Source of the DNA: Planococcus citri
Lineage: Eukaryota > Arthropoda > Insecta > Hemiptera > Pseudococcidae
Direction of reading: 5' to 3'
Length of the DNA: 64,000 nucleotides
Assembly (NCBI RefSeq): GCF_950023065.1
Contig: NC_088680.1
Coordinates: 35,700,559-35,764,558 of the forward strand
The notes under the pieces were generated by a model. It was not told where the DNA came from and ran no database searches. It saw only the letters and a program-made list of their open reading frames with translations. Below, one piece after another: positions 1 to 12,200 of the stretch (the first letter of the stretch is position 1; the number at the start of each line of letters is the position of its first letter). The translations under genes and the position numbers were made by a program.

Positions 1-2116
1 CAAAATCAAAAATTAACAATTTTTTCGCGTTTTGGCCGTTGAAAATCGACTTGGAAAAAGATTTTGCACTCGTTTCGCTCGGGCAAAAACAAAAAATGAA
101 ATGTCACTTTCAATATGTACCTACGAGACGTTTCGAAGCAAAATTTTGCACTTTTTGCACCAGTACCAATACCAACCCACGTAGGCATTGGTATTGATTT
201 ACTCGTAGTTATTAGGTACGTTTATTCTTAGATATCTCGAGTTACTTTTTCATGTTTGAAATTTTTTGAAAAATTGTGCGGTGGAACTCTAATTTTTCCT
301 GCGTAAGGCATAAGTAGAAGTACATTTATGTACATTTATACATTATACAATGCAACGTACACGTACATACACAACATATGTTTGCGTCTGCGCATGTAGG
401 TGCGTGTACTCGTAGGCAGTTTTGAAACATAAAGTAAGTGCCAGGTAGCTAATGGCAATGGCTATATTCGTATCTATCGAGCTGATTGAAAATATGCGAA
501 ATTTCTTTATGAAAATCTTGGTTTGCGGTCAACTAAAATGAGCCAAATTTTGCACCGTTCACAACGGCCCGGCTGCACGCTGCGGCCTGCAACTGCGAGT
601 GTGCTAAGTGCTTTCCAAGATACCTACACTTACATAGGTATACGTATACGTATACGAGTACGAGTAGATACCCACTCGTACACGTATTTTGTGTATAGCG
701 AATACCTATGTAATGTACAAATTATTATTGTACATATACATCGCACACGCTTGACGAATACACAGTACACCTACACACTACACACTACACACTACATACT
801 TATGAATACTCGTTCTCGTTCTCGTACTCTCGCTCAGATAACGTTGTTCAGATATGATAAGATATACTCGCATGTATGTAGGTAGAGGAGGTACATAGGT
901 CGTAAAACACGCTGAGAAATGGCAGAAAATACCAAGAATATACGTATGTGTAATACGTATTTCCACTGAAATGAAGAGATGAAAAACTGAAAAAGCATTA
1001 GCCAACGCCAACGTGATAAGGATGAGCCAGCTGTGGGTGAATGTGTAGGGGGGGGGGCGAGAGCGTGATAACGAGCGTCGTCTAATTAGCTGTACATTAG
1101 CCGTATTAGCTATGAATAACTATTCTCGTAAGTACCTAGACCTACCTTTCTTATCGTGAATACGTACTCGGAAATACTTACATCTTTACACAATTCGAGT
1201 AAGCAGGTAGAGGTTTACGTTTCAAGAATACTCGTATCTTGGTCGGAATTAGGTAATGGTGATGGGTGATGACCGATGAGAGGTATACTCGTAGTTATTT
1301 ATACAGATTTTGCGAAAGTAACCACGATTCTCTCCAACCCTAACGTCAGGAATGCATATTGCATATAGCCTATTTTTTGAGGGGAAAAATTTAATCTTTG
1401 AAGGCTTACGAGTGGCAGGAGCGGGCGGATCAGGGGGCTTATCTCGGCTTTCTACGTACACCACATATGTACTCGTACCTTTAGATCGTCGAAATCTGTT
1501 TATTTTGCAAATTTTCTTAGTCTAATTTTTATTTTATGAGTATGGTATACCTACGTTGGTACTGTATTTTAACGTTCGCGTCTTGGTTTGCCCTTTGCCG
1601 ATAGGCGATAGGTTGATCTCGCGTGTATGGTAGTCTATACTACGAGTATACAGGAGTGGTGGGTAGAATCGCGTAAAAATTGATTCGAATCTCGAATTTC
1701 GCAACTCAATCTTAGCTATTCCGCCATTCGAATCACTTCGAATCGCCAAAATACTAGCTTTGAGAATGAGAATCTATTTTAAAATGATTCGAGTCGCTCC
1801 GCTCGGGCAATAAACCTCAAAATTTGTCGCAAATCACTTTTATGTACTTCCCTAGTTGAATAAACTATTGTAGTTGTACCTAACTACCTACATATTGGCA
1901 ATTTGGCTTGGGAATGAGGCGAGATCACGGTGAAATTGTAAGCTGTTCAAATTGATACGGCGGTTTGCGTGTGTATGACCTTTTTTACGCATATTTTCTC
2001 ACGTTTACATGCGTACGGTAGCGATTTTTGGTGACGTGAAAATGGAAAAAGTCGCCATAAAAAATAGAAAATAAATACCTCCTATATAGTGGAGTTGGAG
2101 TAGTTGAATATTATAG
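1..2116. other. Non-coding AT-rich stretch
   Basis: No supported gene. The stretch is rich in short words such as TACGTATACG, CTCGTA and GGTACCTA, and has a short G run near 1049. All open frames are short, lack splice context and have no recognisable protein features. The missing 5-prime exon(s) of the white gene at 9220 could lie here, but none can be identified. Confidence 0.6.
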
Positions 2117-2360
2117 GTGTACCGATATTTCAATTGGGCCCATTCGGTCGGTGCCGAGAAGGGTACTTACTGTAGATTTTATTTGTCAAAAATTGGTACA
2201 ATCTTCCAAAGTTTTCCAATTGATCTAAACGGCGCGCGAATGACTCAAACACTGTTGAGTTCCACCGGAGAACACTGGAAGTTTATTTTGATTTTTGAAA
2301 AATAAAATCTATACCCTTCTCGGCACCAACCAAATGGGTCCCTTTGAAATATCGGTACAC
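2117..2360. mobile_element. Small palindromic MITE-like element
   Basis: The segment begins GTGTACCGATATTTCAA (2117) and ends with the near-exact reverse complement TTTGAAATATCGGTACAC (to 2360). The arms are about 65 bp (2117-2183 and 2296-2360) and share GTGCCGAGAAGGGTA and a following AGATTTTATTT. A unique centre of about 110 bp separates them. No coding capacity. This fits a short non-autonomous foldback or MITE; the family is not known and no clear target duplication was identified. Confidence 0.6.
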
Positions 2361-2559
2361 ATTTAGGTAATTGTAAGAGAACAATAGAGGTACGCGTACT
2401 GTAAAGGCGGTAAGGCGGTAAGGCTGGCTGATGGTTTGTTGTTGAACGATGGCCGGCGCCGGCGAGTGGAGGGCTTTAAACTGTTTGCTGTTTACAAACA
2501 CTACATACGAGTTACACGAGGTTTTCCAATTTCGATAGGTACCTATTATTATTTTTGAA

Positions 2560-3263
2560 TTTTTCGATGGTTTTTAGTGGATTTTCTCCTGTCTTGATTG
2601 ATTTTTATATCTTGAATTTTGGTGGTGATTTTTTTCCAAAATAATTTTTCCATGATTTTGCTCTGAATTTTGATGATTTTTTCCCTGAATTTTTGCCGAA
2701 TTTTATCACCTTGAATTCTCATGATTTTTTCATAACAATTTTCCCTAAAGCTTGTGTGGTTTTATTATTTAAATAGTCGGGATTTCTCCTTATTTCGGTT
2801 CGATGGCTTTCTTGAATTTTTGTAGATTTTTCCCTATTCTGACGGGTATGAATTTTTTGAAATTTTCGATAATTTCTCGGAATTTCCATTTTTTTCTCGT
2901 TTCAAATTTTGGCGAAGTTTCTTCAGTTTTGAAAGATTTTTTAACTTTGTATTTTCACGATTCTATAGTTTTGTCCAAAATTTATTGTGGTCATTTTTTT
3001 GCCCAAATGTTGACTGCATTTTTTTTCATTTCAACAGTTTTTTTTTGAGTTTCGTGCCATGAAAAACAAAGTGACCTTGTTGCTCTCATTTTTGTGAAAT
3101 TGTGATTTTTATTTTTCTAAAAAATAAACCTAATTTCCTTTAAATTTTGATCTTTTTTTTCGTGAAGGGAGGGAAGCTTCTTCAAAATTTGATGACTTTG
3201 TTTTTTTGTATATTTTTACCTTTTGTGTTGGATTTTTTTTCATTTTGATATCTTTTATTCGTT

Positions 3264-3297
<34 letters not shown>

Positions 3298-4000
3298 TAC
3301 AATTTTTTTCTCTGTTGAATCCTCTTCAGTTTTACTAGAAATTTTTCGATGATTTTCCTTAAAAAATGTTCGATTTTATTTCCGAATGTATAATTTTTAA
3401 TTCTCGTGAGTTTCTCTGTTCTGAATTCTTAATGATTTTTGCAGAACTGAATTTTCAAAAGATTTCAATTTTCATCATTTCCATAATTTTGTTTTGAATT
3501 TCATTGATTCGTTTTTCTGCCTAAATTTTTGTTCTGCATTTCGGCAAAACTTTTTTTCTAGAATTTTCGAGATTTTTAATAACATTTAGTCCCAAATTTT
3601 GGAATTTTTTTCTGCCTAAATTTTTGTAGAATTCCCCTGTTTACAGAATTTTTTTGAGGATTTCTTCAAGTTTTATTCTTTTGAATTCTCATAGGTTCTA
3701 TTTTCCAATTTTTCGACGATTTTCCTTCGTGAGTTTTTTTTCAATTCTTGCGATGTTTTTCTTAAATTTTAGTGCTTTTTACCTAATTTTTTCGGTGGAG
3801 TCTTTCTAGGTATGTACTTCTAATCGAATTTCTATTCTGGAATCCTCGTGATTTTTTTCAACTTTTTAATTTCTGACAAAACTCTTGTTTTCTAGTTTAT
3901 TTTGAATTTCGCGATTTTGATTTATTAAAATATCACGAAGAGATTTTTCAACATTATTTTTGGAATATTTTTTTTCTCCAGATCTTAATCTTCGCTCTGC
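2560..4000. repeat. Degenerate T-rich short-period repeat array with a (CT)n tract
   Basis: The + strand repeats variations on TGAATTTT followed by TGATTTTTT at irregular spacing of roughly 25-40 bp, interrupted by a (CT)n microsatellite at about 3266-3295. Open frames here are low-complexity Phe/Leu/Ser strings. I see no gene. It looks like a decayed minisatellite or simple-sequence expansion. Confidence 0.5.
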
Positions 4001-4037
4001 TTCCTCTTTTGGTTATTTTCTCTCAATAGTCAATTTC

Positions 4038-6568
4038 ATAGTACAGTCATTTTAGATGAAATGAGAGGATTTATTCGGACTAATTCCTACAAAAGGTTTT
4101 TTTGCGGGATACTGTAGTGGAAGGCGTCCTATTTAACATACTAAAAGTCCCACCCCGTACCCCGCGTGCGTCGCGTGCTAGAGCGTGAAAAGTGTCCCGC
4201 CGAGGCGTTTTTTGCGATTTTCTCGCGAGGGTTTGATTTTACGTCGAAAATGGCTTTATTTTTGTGTTCTACGTCAAATTTCCGATCTATTGATATATCA
4301 ACTGCCCTTCTACCCCCAAGGGGGGTGGGGCCAGAACCATTCAAATGAGAGGGGTTTTCTAAAAAAAACAAAAAAGCTATCGGCGCATATGGGGGATGAA
4401 ATGGTCCCGGAGAGTGTTCGAGTTGATACCAGCATGGAAGGTGGGTACCATCGAGAAATTTCCGCGTGAAAAATTTCAGATCCACGCCCCCTCCCCTTCT
4501 TGGGGAGCCCCCCTTTTCTGAAATTTCAATAACACTTTTCTCAGCCCCATTTCAACCGATTTTGAAAATTTTTCAGTATGTTATGTATATCCTTGGTAAG
4601 TATCCCCACAAAAATTTTCAACCCCCTCCCCTCATATTTACCCCTCAAAATGGCGTTTTTTAATATTTTTTATGCCTATTAACAATCAATATTGCGAGGT
4701 AAAATTTTGGAAACACGTTTTTTGGATGTATTTTCGGCCCCCAAACATCATATACTGTTTTAGAAATTTTTGCTTTGGTGCGTCGTGGTGAAAAATTGGA
4801 TGAATGTGTTTTAGGGGGGTAGGGGGTGAAATGGGAATTTTGAAAAAAATAACTATTAACGAGTAGGGTGTCGTTTTCATATGATTCGATACCGCTGAGA
4901 ACGAATATGACTTCAGATTTTTTGCTACACTCACCTAGCCCCCTCCAGAGCCCCTCAGCCCCCCTCAATTTTCATTATTTTGGAAATAAAGTCATTTTCA
5001 TATTTTGATTATCTCGCGAAATATCGCGTTTTTCGACAAAGTTGTTATACAAAAAATGTTCTCATATAATTTCCTATAAGAATGGTTCTTATCATGTTTT
5101 TGAAAAAAACGCAATTTAATCTCCCTAAAATCGTAATTTTTATATGACAGTTTCTATCGCGGTGCACATTCATTTTCTTATTCCATGGTACATAGCTGCA
5201 CTCAACATGATGCATATTTGCGTTTTTATTTCGTCATTTCCATGTCTGGATGACGTTTTTCAAGGTCACACTCAATGGAGGGGATAAACATCACGTTCTA
5301 ACTTGTATAACGGAGTGCAGGTGGTGTTCAGAAAACTAAAACTCGTCGCCGATGCCTAAAATTTTAAATATTGAGATTAATGTAACTTGGAATTTTTTTG
5401 ATTTCATTATTATACACACTTATTCTACAGGTTTCATTTAATTGTAACATCCTTCTAGTGAGTGTGACCTTGAAAAACTTCACTCTGATGTAACTATTTT
5501 AAAGATAGTGAAAATTGAGGTCGGGCTGAGGGCTGTGGAGAGAGCTAGGTGAGTGCAGCAAAAAATGTGAAGCCATATTCGTGCTCAGATACATCGAATC
5601 ATATGAAAACGACACCAAAATAACTTTATTTCCAAAATAGTGAAAATTGAGGGGGGCTGAGGGGCTCTGGAGGGGGCTAGGTGAGTGTAGCAGAAAATCT
5701 GAAGTCATATTCGTTCTCAGCGGTATCGAATCATATGAAAACGACACCCTACTCGTTAATAGTTATTTTTTTCAAAATTCCCATTTCACCCCCTACCCCC
5801 CTAAAACACATTCATCCAATTTTTCACCACGACGCACCAAAGCAAAAATTTCTAAAACAGTATATGATGTTTGGGGGCCGAAAATACATCCAAAAAACGT
5901 GTTTCCAAAATTTTACCTCGCAATATTGATTGTTAATAGGCATAAAAAATATTAAAAAACGCCATTTTGAGGGGTAAATATGAGGGGAGGGGGTTGAAAA
6001 TTTTTGTGGGGATACTTACCAAGGATATACATAACATACTGAAAAATTTTCAAAATCGGTTGAAATGGGGCTGAGAAAAGTGTTATTGAAATTTCAGAAA
6101 AGGGGGGCTCCCCAAGAAGGGGAGGGGGCGTGGATCTGAAATTTTTCACGCGGAAGTTTCTCGATGGTACCCACCTTCCATGCTGGTATCAACTCGAACA
6201 CTCTCCGGGACCATTTCATCCCCCATATGCGCCGATAGCTTTTTTGTTTTTTTTAGAAAACCCCTCTCATTTGAATGGTTCTGGCCCCACCCCCCTTGGG
6301 GGTAGAAGGGCAGTTGATATATCAATAGATCGGAAATTTGACGTAGAACACAAAAATAAAGCCATTTTTGACGTAAAATCAAACCCTCGCGAGAAAATCG
6401 CAAAAAACGCCGCGGCGGGACACTTTTCACGCTCTAGCACGCGACGCACGCGGGGTACGGGGTGGGACTTTTAGTATGTTAAATAGGACCCCTTCCACTA
6501 CAGTATCCCGCAAAAAAACCTTTTGTAGGATTTAGTCCGAATAAAAAATTTAAAATGACTGTACTATC
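4038..6568. mobile_element. Large foldback element with inverted arms of about 0.95 kb
   Basis: The left arm (about 4038-5003) and right arm (about 5605-6568) are near-identical inverted copies. The outer ends read ATAGTACAGTCATTTTA and its complement TAAAATGACTGTACTAT. Differences are few (for example GGCGTCC versus GGGGTCC near the ends). Open frames of 60-114 codons occur in mirror pairs in the two arms and are a by-product of the inversion, not genes. The centre (5004-5604) contains a nested inverted pair (5256-5274 and 5459-5477, TTTTTCAAGGTCACACTCA). The right arm has a diverged partial duplication of its inner end (5510-5600 resembles 5641-5750). No transposase is present, so this is a non-autonomous foldback or long-TIR DNA element. 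Confidence 0.8.
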
Positions 6569-8268
6569 AATAATTTTGTCGCCTTTTTTCCATGTTTTTT
6601 GGATCGTGTCAATTTTTGACAGTTTTGATGGATCGAATTTTTAAAATGATTTTCACAAATCACTTTTTTTCCAAATTTGGATTGCAATCTCCCTCCTACC
6701 CCGCTGCCTTTTCCTGCTAATTTTACAATATGTTTCCCATTCTAAAATGAGTCTTCTCATTTATGCAATTTTTTTTACTTGGTAAAATTGTCAAAAAGGG
6801 ATAATTTTTGCCAAAATTGTCAAACTTTCCTGTTCTTGTCAAAATTCACCAAAAAAATGCTGTTTTTGCCAAAATTGCCAGAGAGTGTTAATTTTTTGCG
6901 AATTTAGCTTTTCGATGAAGTATAATCAAAATGGTCGTAATTTTTGCCATAATTGCTAAGGGACTTGTGCTTTTATGCTTTGTTGTCCAAGACATCCAAA
7001 GTCCTCTTTTTGTTTTAATGTTTTCCGAACAACTAGGTAACAAAGTCCTGTTTTCTCAGAAAATTGTTCGAAAGCTTATTATATCAAATTTCATTTCCCC
7101 TCTCCCCAATTTCATTTCTATCAATTTTTATGACAAAGTTTTTATACTTTTGAAATTTACTTTAGAGGCACTGCGGGCCCCCATAAAAAAATTTTCCATG
7201 AAAAATCATGTCAGAAAAGAAAAGAAAATTAAATTTTGAAAAATTGAAAAAAATATCCTCGTATTCAGTGTACTGAAAATTAAACAAATGCGCCATTCAT
7301 TAAAAATACTTCGTGAACCCAGACATCAAATATTATAGCACATTAAAAATGCAGTAAATGAAAATTAAAATATAATTCTCCGGCCGAGCGCGACAATTAC
7401 AACTTTCCACGACGTTGTCGTGGAGAAAAAGTGGTGACGCGCTTGGCCAGGGAAATTCAGTAATTCGTGACAATCGGAAGTCGGAATTATTTTAGAAAAT
7501 TATTCGAAATTAAATGAAAAATTCGATTTGGCAACGCTTCCAACGTATTTAATAACAACGTGTGCGAGTGTGAGTGCAACAATTAATGCAGAAATGCGCG
7601 CGCACAATTTTTAATAATTCGTTCAAAATAAATTCTCAAAAATTATTCATTTTTCGTTCGCGAACAAATCGGCGATTTGGCAGCCAAATATTTTTCAATA
7701 AAAGTTACTCATTACCTATTTTCTCGGGAAATCGGAAGCTAAAGTACACCCTTAATCTACGAGTAGTTTACTTTTGAAATGTTGATAATTATCTGTTTTG
7801 AGCTTTTGCTAGGTTGTTTTTTTTTTCAAAAATAGTTGGTATTTGAATTTTGATGTTTTTTTCTGTATTTTTTGAAAAAACTGCTATCGAAATTTTCATT
7901 ACGTTTTGTTTTTTTTTGTTATCTAAAATCAAATGTAGTTTTTTGGTTGCCACTTTTTTTTACATCAACATTTTTTTGGTTACTTTTTGGATACTTTTTC
8001 CGACTTTTTTGGTTACTAAAGTTACTTTTTTTGAAAAAAATTTGAGTACAATCCATGTCGATAGGGTGTTGCCTAGTGGCTGGCGAATGCGACCACGACG
8101 TGCGAATGCGAAATGCGAAATACGTTTGGCATATTGCTATTCGCCTGATGAACGTTGTTTACGAATTTGTACCACGTAAGGACCACCTAAAACGCGTACC
8201 TACGTCTGCCTTTGCGTATGCAACATGCAACACGGAGTGCAGTTGAGCAACGAGCACTTGCCAATGTT
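6569..8268. other. Non-coding stretch with degenerate short repeats
   Basis: At 6770-6900 there are degenerate repeats of TTTTTGCCAAAATTG. Near 7410 there is a short perfect hairpin (CCACGACGTTGTCGTGG). The remaining sequence is T-rich. Open frames are low-complexity and have no supporting features, so no gene is called. Confidence 0.5.
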
Positions 8269-8757
8269 GGCCTTTTGTGGAGGGCTAAATATGCAGGTTC
8301 CATGCGAGCTTCTGTAGAGCGCGCTCGACTTGGTTCAGTAAAAGAACCCAAATCACTTTAGAGACAATTTTGGAAAGTAAAAAATGGTTTAATGAGTACC
8401 CAAGAAGTTTTAAGCCTTCCCTTGAACATTTTTAAACATTTGAAGTTCAATTCATCGCTTACATTTATCAAAATTATTGCTATCGTAGGTTCTTTTACTG
8501 AACCAGGTACCTGGTTCAGTAAAAGAACCCATGTTGGCAATTCTAAATGAATTGACGCGATTAATTGAATTTTGAGTATTTAAAACGGTCGAGTGAAGGC
8601 TTAGGACTCCTTTAGGTACATATCAAAACAATTTTTTACTTCAAAAAATTGTCCCCAAAGTGATTTGGCTTCTTTTACTGAACCAAGTCAAGCGCGCTCT
8701 ACAGGTGCTCAGCTGTATAATGCTGAATGCTGGATTATTAGCCCTCCAAAGGCCTTT
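8269..8757. mobile_element. Nested palindromic element (MITE-like)
   Basis: Three concentric inverted pairs share one axis. The outer pair is GGCCTTTTGTGGAGGGCTAA (8269-8288) with TTAGCCCTCCAAAGGCC (8739-8755). The middle pair runs inward from CTGTAGAGCGCGCTCGACTTGG (8312) to the matching AAGTCAAGCGCGCTCTACAG (ends 8704), including TTCAGTAAAAGAA and CAAATCACTTT. The centre, 8488-8529, is a perfect self-complementary 42-mer around GGTACC. The motif TTCAGTAAAAGAACC therefore occurs four times in alternating orientation. There is no ORF of note. This suggests a palindromic DNA transposon derivative, perhaps one copy inserted head-to-head in another. Confidence 0.7.
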
Positions 8758-9219
8758 TGCCTATAGCTGTACCTAACTACGAGTATTCAACCAGTGCGCT
8801 TAAGTAGGTATCCTAAAACGAAAATGATCGCTTAAGCAACAACTAAGCACCGGATTGTTGGTTGCTTAGCCAATCAGCTAGCATCATGCATTGCTTAGCC
8901 ATTGCCTAACTTTAAGCAATGGTTTTAGGATACCTGCCTCAGTCTGTTGTCGTGTCTACTGTCTAGCTCCTCTTGCGACAAACTTGCAGGTCTCTACACA
9001 GATACAGCTACTACCTATGTATCGTACTTACTCCTGGTCGTAGTATAGTAGACGTACCACCGATTTAATTTTTGCTCGCTTCGCCTTTCAATTTTCAACC
9101 CTAATCGCTTAGATTTATCAAGTTAGCTTAATGTACGAGTAGTCGAGTAGGGATACTTTATTTGACAAGTATACCCACTAATACTGTAACTTTTTTGTGG
9201 AAATTTCGTTTGGTTTCAG
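8758..9219. other. Intergenic or upstream intron sequence of the white gene
   Basis: No exon could be identified. The stretch ends in a splice acceptor (TTTGGTTTCAG, ending at 9219) that opens the first recognised white exon, so at least its right part must be intron if the gene model is correct. It contains repeated GCTTAGCCATTGCCTAA-like words near 8850-8930. Confidence 0.5.
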
Positions 9220-12200
9220 AATGACGTAGCCGGGACTGTTGCGGTGACTGTCGGCAACGGAACGGGAGCCAGAGCGGACGCTCAATCCGCCACAAACGGC
9301 CGAATAAAAGTCAACGTATTCCCGGAGAAGAACATCACGTATACGTGGTGCGATATCAACGTGTTTACTTCGAAATCGACGGAAAGTCGAAAGAGAACGT
9401 CGACGTCGTCGAAAATCGTCAAGATATTCAAATCGATCGGTTGCTGCAGAAACACCAACAACATTTCCAAGCGTAAACATATATTACAAAATGGTACGTA
9501 GACGTACCCTCGTACAGTCGAGGTACTGCTTTGGTTATGGAATAGCGGCGTATAGCGTATAGCGTATAACGTATAACGTGTATAATTGATTGGCAGTGTC
9601 TGGTGTGGCGTATCCGGGCGAATTGCTGGCGATTATGGGTTCGAGCGGAGCGGGTAAAACGACGCTGCTCAACACGTTGACGTTCCGATCGTCGGCCAAC
9701 ATGGTGGTGAGCGGATCGAGGACCGTAAACGATATACCCATCAACAGCACCACCTTATCCTCGCTTTCCGCTTACGTGCAGCAAGACGATCTGTTTTTTG
9801 GTAATTTGACCGTTCGCGAACATCTTATATTTCAGGCGAGTACCGCTCTACACCACACACCTACACCCCGCCTAATTAGCAAGCTAACGTAACGCCTTGC
9901 CTGTGTTGTGTCGCGTCCTCCGTGCACGTTTCCGTTTCTTTTTACAGGCGCTGGTGCGAATGGATCGAGATATACCATACCAACAACGCATGATCCGTGT
10001 CGAAGAAGTTATATCAGAAGTAAGTACTGACTACTCCTAACTCTACGTATGTTGTACATATGTACAACATATGTACTACTGTATACCTAATGTACATCTA
10101 CAGCATACACAGCACTGCTGCAAGTACAGTGAAACCGCGATAAGTGCAACCTCAATAAGTGAAAATTCACGTTAAGTGCAACCAAAATTAATCCCCGGTC
10201 CCTACAGTCGATTTACCATGTGAATTCACCTCCATAACTGCAACAGTACCTCGATAAGTGCAATGAATTTGGCGAATTTTTTTGTGAAAATCATCCAAAC
10301 TAAAGTAAAAATTTGAAAAATATGGTAAAAAATGTAGAAAATATTCAAAAACTCCTCCAACATTATCACTAAAATAGAACAATGTCCAAAAAAAATCGTG
10401 TAAAATTGAAAAATGGGTAAAATTGGCATAAAATGGATGTAGGTAACGTAAAATCAAATAAAAAATCATCAAAATTGAGTCAAAAAAAGGAGGTACTTGT
10501 CGCGTAATTTATTCACCTTAATAAGTGAAAATTGCGAAAAAATAACCTTGCTTAGTGCAAACCCTTTTAAGTGAAAAACTCAATAAGTGCATTAATTTTT
10601 CCGGTCCCTTGAGTTTGCACTTATCGCGGTTTCACTGTACATACAACTATGTACCTACCGTCCTCCTGCCTACTCTGCCCGCAAGTAGGTAGGTACAAAT
10701 CTACGAGCAGCAGCCGGTGTTTTTAACTTTTCAAATCGACGACAGCTTTTACTCACCTGGGGCTCTGAAAAAAGTTTTAGTCGGATTCGTTTATGCTGCG
10801 TTTCCATTTTTTTGTTTTTTTGTTTTTACCTACGTATTTTATTTACTCTTTTTAGTCCTAAAAGTAACCGCATCTCTCTCAATTTTTCCCCCTTCGCCTT
10901 AATCTTTAAACCCGGTTGTTTATGAAATTTAATGTGCAATTTCAGCTACTGTTGACATCCTGCCAGAATACCATCATAGGAAAGCCTGGAAAAATCAAAG
11001 GTATATCCGGGGGAGAAATGAAAAGGCTATCTTTCGCATCCGAGGTAGGTTAACTATCATTTTTGTCACGCTCAAGCGCCTCAATTGACATACTCGTATG
11101 TATGTTGGTAACCTTATACCTTTACGTTTTGCATATCGCGTATCGCGTAGGTACTGACAAATCCGCCGGTAATGTTTTGCGATGAGCCGACTTCCGGTCT
11201 AGATTCGTTTATGGCGCAAACCGTGGTGACGGTGCTGAAATCGATGGCCATGAAAGGAAGAACCATCATCTGTACCATTCATCAGCCATCTTCCGAAGTG
11301 TACGCCATGTTTGACAAAATCCTGCTCATGGCCGAAGGCAGAGTCGCCTTTCTCGGTTCGCCGACCGAAGCCAATTCGTTCTTTACTTCGTGAGTAGCCG
11401 CAGCCGCAGAATGGCTTTCTATGTACCACCGACTCATACTTACGAGTTGATGCGTGATTATTTTGATTTTTGCTTTTGTTTTTGTTTTCGATGATGCAGG
11501 TTAGGTTCACCTTGCCCCGCCAACCATAATCCGGCTGATTTCTTCATTCAACTGTTGGCCGTGGTACCTTCGCAAGAAGAAGAATGTCGCGATAAAATAC
11601 AAAAAATCTGCGATTCTTACGAAAATTCCGAATACGCTCAAAAATTGTACAAAGAATGCAGTCATCAACGAGAAAACAAGGTAGGTGTAGGTGTAGACTG
11701 CAGAGTGCAGGTGCCTTATAAGACCGCCGGTGGATCGCCTAGACAGCAGACATCGCTGTGACCACGTCCACCTGAGCAATTGTAAAGGTGTTTACAACGT
11801 TTGTTTGCTTTCTTAGTACAAATCCATTTACACGAACGGATGGTTAGATACGAGTAACGTGGCCAAGAGATCTCCGTACAAAGCGTCCTGGTTGGCTCAA
11901 TTCAACGCCGTCATGTGGCGCTCATGGCTCAGCATGAAAAAAGAGCCCATTTTAATCAGAGTCCGTCTTTTGCAAACTATCGTAAGTAGTAACCGGCAAC
12001 CTGCTAGCATAATTATTTAATTAAGGTGGTTATGTTTACCTACTGGTCGCTATTTTTTTTGCTCCCCCCCCCCACGCAGATGGTATCGTTAATTATCAGC
12101 GTCATATATTATGGACAAAAAATCGACCAGGATGGCGTAATGAATATCAACGGAGCTTTGTTTCTGTTGGTCACCAACATGACTTTCCAAAACGCGTTAG

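Noticed and set aside
4141..6474. Mirror-image open frames of 60-114 codons in the foldback arms
   Set aside because: They occur in identical pairs because the arms are inverted copies, several overlap one another in different frames, and none has protein-like features or splice context.
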